Source of the DNA: Amphirosellinia nigrospora
Taxonomy: Eukaryota; Ascomycota; Sordariomycetes; Xylariales; Xylariaceae
Direction of reading: 5' to 3'
DNA length: 64,000 nucleotides
Assembly (NCBI GenBank): GCA_004123355.1
Contig: SCHM01000001.1
Coordinates: 7,698,193 to 7,762,192 of the forward strand
Position 1 is the stretch's first letter; each line of letters opens with the position of its first letter. Both the position numbers and the translations under genes were made by a program. The notes under the pieces were generated by a model, which did no database searches, was not told the origin of the DNA, and saw only the letters and a list, made by a program, of their open reading frames with translations. Below, piece after piece: positions 59,455 through 64,000 of the stretch.

Positions 59455-61831
59455 CTAGAGAGCTGCAGCCTTCGCATCTCTGATGGCTGACTCATCAATG
59501 CGGTCCTCCTTCGTGCCGTTGTGAGGGATATCAACGGTTGTCGGAGCCTCGATCTTAGCCTCTCCAACCATCTCCTTGACATCAGTTACCGTCTCTTCCG
59601 ACTTCAATGGCTCTTCGACTGCTTGTTCGACCTCGGTAACCGGTTTTCTGCTGTGACTAGATCCGTCGCTTCGGGACATTGTCCTGGGATGTTTCCACTG
59701 CAGGCTCTGTAGACTGGAGTTGATGGCTGGGTTCGTGGGCTTCCTGAACCGTGTTCTCGATGTCCTCAACTTTCAGCGGGTCCTCGCCGACAGCCGGGAC
59801 AGACTCAGTGGCCTGAGTTTCGTCTACCTCCAGTTTTGTAGCTAGCTCAGAAATAGGTTGAACTCCAGCGAGCTCAGGTTCGTCCTTAGAGGGCATTTGT
59901 TCAGTCGTAGAGTTGTCTGTGGAAGTCTCTGCAGTTCCAATATTGTCATTGGCCGTCTCTTGTGCGACAGTAGCCTCATCATCCTTAGCAGCGGTTTCAG
60001 CCTCCTCCTTTTCGTTGACAGCAGGTATTTCGGCAGTTTCGGTTGATAGATTTGCTTTCTCAATAACTCTCTCGGCAGTCTCGACCTGGGCAACAGCTGG
60101 GGCAATTTCCTTTGCCGTAAATTGCTCTTTAGCTGCCGCTGGTTTGACGCTGCTCTTTGTGGCCTTTGCCTGGGTCGAGGAGGCTTGAAGCTTAGCTGCG
60201 GTTTTTTTGGCGGTCTTCTCGGCATCTTTGGTATCTAGCTTCTTAATGGGTGCATTCTGCTTTCGAGGTGGGGTTACAGGCGCCTTCGTCGACGTCTTCT
60301 TGGCACTGCTCGCCGTTGGCTTCATCATACGAGCGAGGAAGCTCTCGTCTACTGGTGCATCCTTCTTTGGCACGGGCTGTTCTTTGCCCGCTGGCTTGGG
60401 CGGCGGGCCGAGGCTAGGACGGGAACGACCGACATTGGCACTGGAAGGTTTATGCTTGAGGGTTTTGGCTGTCGCGGTACCTGTGGTTGAGGCACCATTT
60501 CGACTTCGGCTGGGCGACCTGTGCGTAGTCGGGTTCACGGATAAGTGCTGAGCATTGCCAGAGGCCCGTGATAGTGATCGTCTTTGGGTAGGCGCTGCAT
60601 TGGTAGTTCCGGTCTTCTGAGCGGAAGCGGCAGTATGTGTCGTGAGGGAAGATGGCAGTTTGACCGGCCGAGTAGGCGATTTGGGCTTTGGTTTAACGAA
60701 GCTTGTACCGGACGGAGGCAGATCAATCGCAGCTGGCTTGGATGCCGTCGTCTTGGCAGGAACGACCTTCTTAGGGTTTGCAGAAGAGATTGCGGCCTTG
60801 GTAGGTTCTTTTCCATTAGGCCTTGTCGGTAGGGGTGATTTTGGCGCTCTAGTAGCGGATTTAGCTGTCGAGATAGGTGCTGCTGTCTTGGGAGCTGGCT
60901 TTGAGGCTCCAGGAGCTTTAGTTTGGGTAGTAGTAGAGGGTGCACCGTTTAGGGCATCACTAATCCCCCCATTGAGGATAGTGCCGCCTAACCGGGCTGC
61001 TGATGATGCAGTAGGATCACTGGACAGCATCTTAGTTTGAGGCTCTTCCTCGTCTGTGACTTTGTCCGGGTTTGCGTTTGGCTCCAGAGGGGCGATTTGG
61101 GTCCCTTCTTGGGAGAAAGCTTCACGGGGTGTCCTGCTTGGGTGACTCGGGTATAGCCTCGTGGGATAGATTCGTCTTGAAGAAGCGATAGTGCTCGCCA
61201 TGTTGTCGGAAAAGGATCGGACTTCTCAGAAATTGGTTGGGTGTGCTGGTGTCGGTGTCATTGCTGAACCTTCGACTAGACACAGTCTCTGAATCCCTGC
61301 TAGGCTCTCTTCTCAGGCCCATTCTGCCGTCTTTCTCGACCGCAACAAATGAGGTTCGAACCTTGGACAGAGGACGAGGAGATGCAGAAGGGGAGGGGAT
61401 GCTGGTGGCACAGAGTTGGTTGTTAGCTATGTTGGGCTTAAAAAGACAACTTTAAAGTGGTACCCTCGATGGAAGCCCTGTTGTGGTGACGTATACCGTG
61501 TACAACGAGCGTTGTAGATCTCTATCCAAACTTGAAGTGGGCGATCAAAACAAAAGAAACGAGCTTAGTGTGGATTGAAAAAACAAGATGGACATTAAGT
61601 CAACAGGAATGGAGACACCTGAGACAAGAGCAGGTGCAGCAGACATGACGAGATAGGGGCTAGTTGGTGTTGAGCAGGTATGGGGGAACAAGCTCAGTCA
61701 AAAGTTCCAGAGCGTTGCATCAAGGGAGAAAGAGCCTCACCGAAACCGCCAGGACCAGGGGATCTCCCTCTGTCTGGCACGCTATCGCCCTTCTGCTCGA
61801 ACATGGCACGAAGGTTCCTGACGCCCGACAT
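59455..61831 (-). CDS. large low-complexity Ser/Thr/Ala/Lys-rich conserved protein
   Basis: The protein is about 730 residues. Exon 1 (from 61,831) encodes MSGVRNLRAMFEQKGDSV and PDRGRSPGPGGF. After an intron ending near 61,411, SASPRPLSKVRTSFVAVEK and DGRMGLRREPSRDSETVSS follow. Two frame changes near 61,222 and 61,200 lead into MASTIASSRRIYPTRLYPSH, SRTPREAFSQEG and DEEEPQTKMLSSDPT. A long disordered Ala/Lys/Pro/Thr region contains RPSLGPPPKPAG and VDESFLARMMKPTASSAKKT. An acidic part ends the protein; a last frame change near 59,665 continues it to DESAIRDAKAAAL. The NLRAMFEQK start and FLARMMKPT block recur in Pezizomycotina orthologues as I remember them, sometimes mislabelled mucin-like. 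No membrane segment or enzyme motif is visible. Basic and acidic halves suggest a scaffold or microtubule- or nucleic-acid-binding role; this is only inference. Confidence 0.68.
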
Positions 61832-63807
61832 GGTTGCAATGTGTTCCTGGTCTAGTCAAGATGTACGGAAAGCGAGTGGTGTAAGTCAATCAGAGCTCGA
61901 GCTCCCAGATCGGTCCCTATTGCCCACAGATGGGGACAAACGCGCTCGATGACCCGAGGAGGTTACTGTTTTGAGGTAGCTACCGATCAATAATTCGTTA
62001 GATGGGTTATGTTTCGTAGCCGCGATTCGCTTTCGATTGTTTTCCTGGTCGCGCCTCAAGACGTCCCCAAAGAGAAGAGTGGTGGACTTTCGGCAGGTCG
62101 GCCTAAATGAAGCGTGTTTCGCTAGTCCAGGGGTAAAGATGCGATGTACCGACGTCAACTACACAACATAGATCTAATCTTGAGGAGGTTGCGATGGTGA
62201 ATAAACGACATAGGTTCAGCGAGGCAGTGAAAGGGGAGGAAGGATAATGACACTAGGGCAGCAGACTCGGATTACAAAGTACTACAGTAAGTAGTTTGGT
62301 TTGGTGGTGGGAAATAAAAATCATATGAAGACAGCTGGTCAGATTCATGCGATGGCGCCGGGTGTGGTGGGATGTTGTACCTGGGCGGCGCTGGGCCGTG
62401 GGGAGCAGGCCCGCCTTAATAAATTAGGGAGATAATTTCATGGGTGATCCGGGGGTTATGCCACCTAGAATGACCGACTTCAGGGGCTTGCGGCAACTAT
62501 GGCTCACCCTCTGGCACCCGCGTCCTGCTGTTGCTGACCCTGCGACCACACCAATGACCCCTAAAATCGCGATGGCCGCAAGCTATAGGCGTGCCGAGGA
62601 TACCTACGCTAGCTCGCTACCGTTTGCCATCCACCTTGCTTACCGTCTACTCCTATTGGTGCTTGAGATTCATCTGAAACATTCGGATTGATTGGGCAAA
62701 AGCGTCCTGTTCTATTTGAGGTTCTCAACAGTAAACACAGCTTCCTAGTATAGATTGGTGGGGTAAAGAAATATTATTTGTATCCAAGGTAGCGGTTGAA
62801 GCTTAGTAGCAGCCATTTACGTGGACATAATTTCAATAAGCCTCATCCTCAAGTAGTGATGTAGTAGTATAGGTGACTCGAGAAAATGAGACGTCATCAA
62901 AGAACAAACCAAGATACCCGTGTCTGCCCAAGTCTGTAAAAGGTCATTTCGGACCCCAAGCCCACAACATCCCGAACCAAACTACCGGCACTGGCACTAT
63001 TGACACCACATTTCGCAGGAGGTCGTCTTTAGGTACCGTCGTTTCCCATTCATTAGCTACGCGACACACGAGAAGCTTACAGTTGGTCCGAATAGTGTTG
63101 TGAGATTAGTAGCACGTCTAGGTACTACAACACCTCGGATGGAGCGTTTCGGTTTCAGAACGAAGAAAGGCATCGTCAATCTACCGTCAAGCAAGAGCTC
63201 TCTCTCCTCTCCCCCGCGATCTCAGGGTCCGTTCGACGCGTTTTATATATACCCAACCTTGCAGGATGCAGCTCGGTTGCATCCGCCAGCGAAAGAAACC
63301 GCATGCATGCATGAAAGATCAAGCTAGGCCGATGCAGCCAGCAGGAAAGTGGTGTACAACCACACTGATCGAATCAGGTCTTGCTCGCACAAACTATCGA
63401 ACCATATTCTGCAGAGCGCGAGCGTGATGTGACGTTCAATAGAAAGAGTGCCGAAAACGAAGGGGAAATTACCATCAAATTTCAGGATGGACGGAAATCT
63501 GGCGCGGTCTAAACCAGATAGATGTCTTGATTAATTTAAACAAGAGTGGCCCAGCAACGAAACGAGGTATAGGCACCCCTGCATGCTAGTGTACTGTAGG
63601 GGTCTCGACTAGGTACCTAGGTTAGGTACCTAAGCTTTCGGTCCGATCCCCGGAGCGGTCCATCACCCGAACAAACCCCACCAGAACTCGGGCGAGCGCA
63701 ACGTACGAGAAGCTCCGTAATCGCAGGCAACACCCAATAATTTTTCGGTTGTTTGTCACTCAACCAACACTCTTGCTTCATTCATAGGTTGCCAATTGAC
63801 CTCCACG
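61832..63807. other. divergent intergenic region, 2 kb
   Basis: This region lies between the divergent starts of the low-complexity protein gene and LYS12 and should contain both promoters. AGGTACCT palindromes cluster at 63,613-63,632. No gene is recognised. Confidence 0.55.

Positions 63808-64000
<193 letters not shown>

Overview
The window is nuclear DNA of a filamentous ascomycete (Pezizomycotina, probably a Sordariomycete). The evidence is short spliceosomal introns with GTACGT/GTAAGT donors and CTAAC-type branch sites, a Zn2Cys6 regulator, several Pezizomycotina-restricted protein families, and an 11-kb AT-only block with the signature of repeat-induced point mutation (RIP).

Layout. 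Positions 1-11,220 are RIP-ruined, almost pure A+T DNA. Inside it a Ty3/gypsy polymerase (reverse transcriptase, RNase H, integrase) can still be read in + strand frames at about 8,074-10,200. Normal composition starts abruptly near 11.2 kb. From 13.5 to 34.3 kb genes alternate with gene-poor DNA: an astacin-like zinc protease, a glutaminyl-cyclase-like M28 protein, the OST subunit Swp1/ribophorin II, an aminoalcohol phosphotransferase (CPT1/EPT1 type), a GPI-anchored cysteine-rich protein, a one-pass membrane protein, a 729-residue serine-protease/zinc-finger fusion, and an aldehyde dehydrogenase. Positions 34.3-40.2 kb are a gene desert with degraded repeats. Positions 40.2-49.1 kb hold a Zn2Cys6 regulator facing three same-strand genes: an NAD(P)-binding oxidoreductase, an M20 amidohydrolase and a gamma-glutamyltransferase. 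Positions 51-64 kb are a conserved, housekeeping-like stretch: a one-pass membrane protein, a proline-rich conserved protein, mitochondrial ribosomal protein S8, a low-complexity protein, and the 5' end of homoisocitrate dehydrogenase (LYS12).

Mobile DNA outside the AT block: a 254-bp hAT-like MITE with 27-bp perfect terminal inverted repeats and a 7-bp target duplication (25,862-26,115); a TGTCAC...GTGACA element with a 5-bp duplication (18,391-18,738) and a relative at 35,319-35,791; and a 110-bp hairpin at 32,144-32,253.

The most important caution is that most conserved genes here need single-base frame corrections, nearly all losses of one G or C in a short run. They hit genes expected to be essential (SWP1, MRPS8, CPT1) as well as accessory ones. 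Uncorrected long-read indels explain this better than mass pseudogenisation. I therefore annotate these genes as CDS and state where the frame breaks.

The best candidates for unfamiliar biology are the protease/zinc-finger fusion with its divergently placed membrane-protein neighbour, and the regulator-oxidoreductase-amidohydrolase-GGT group. No database search was run; family assignments come from motifs and remembered family features.
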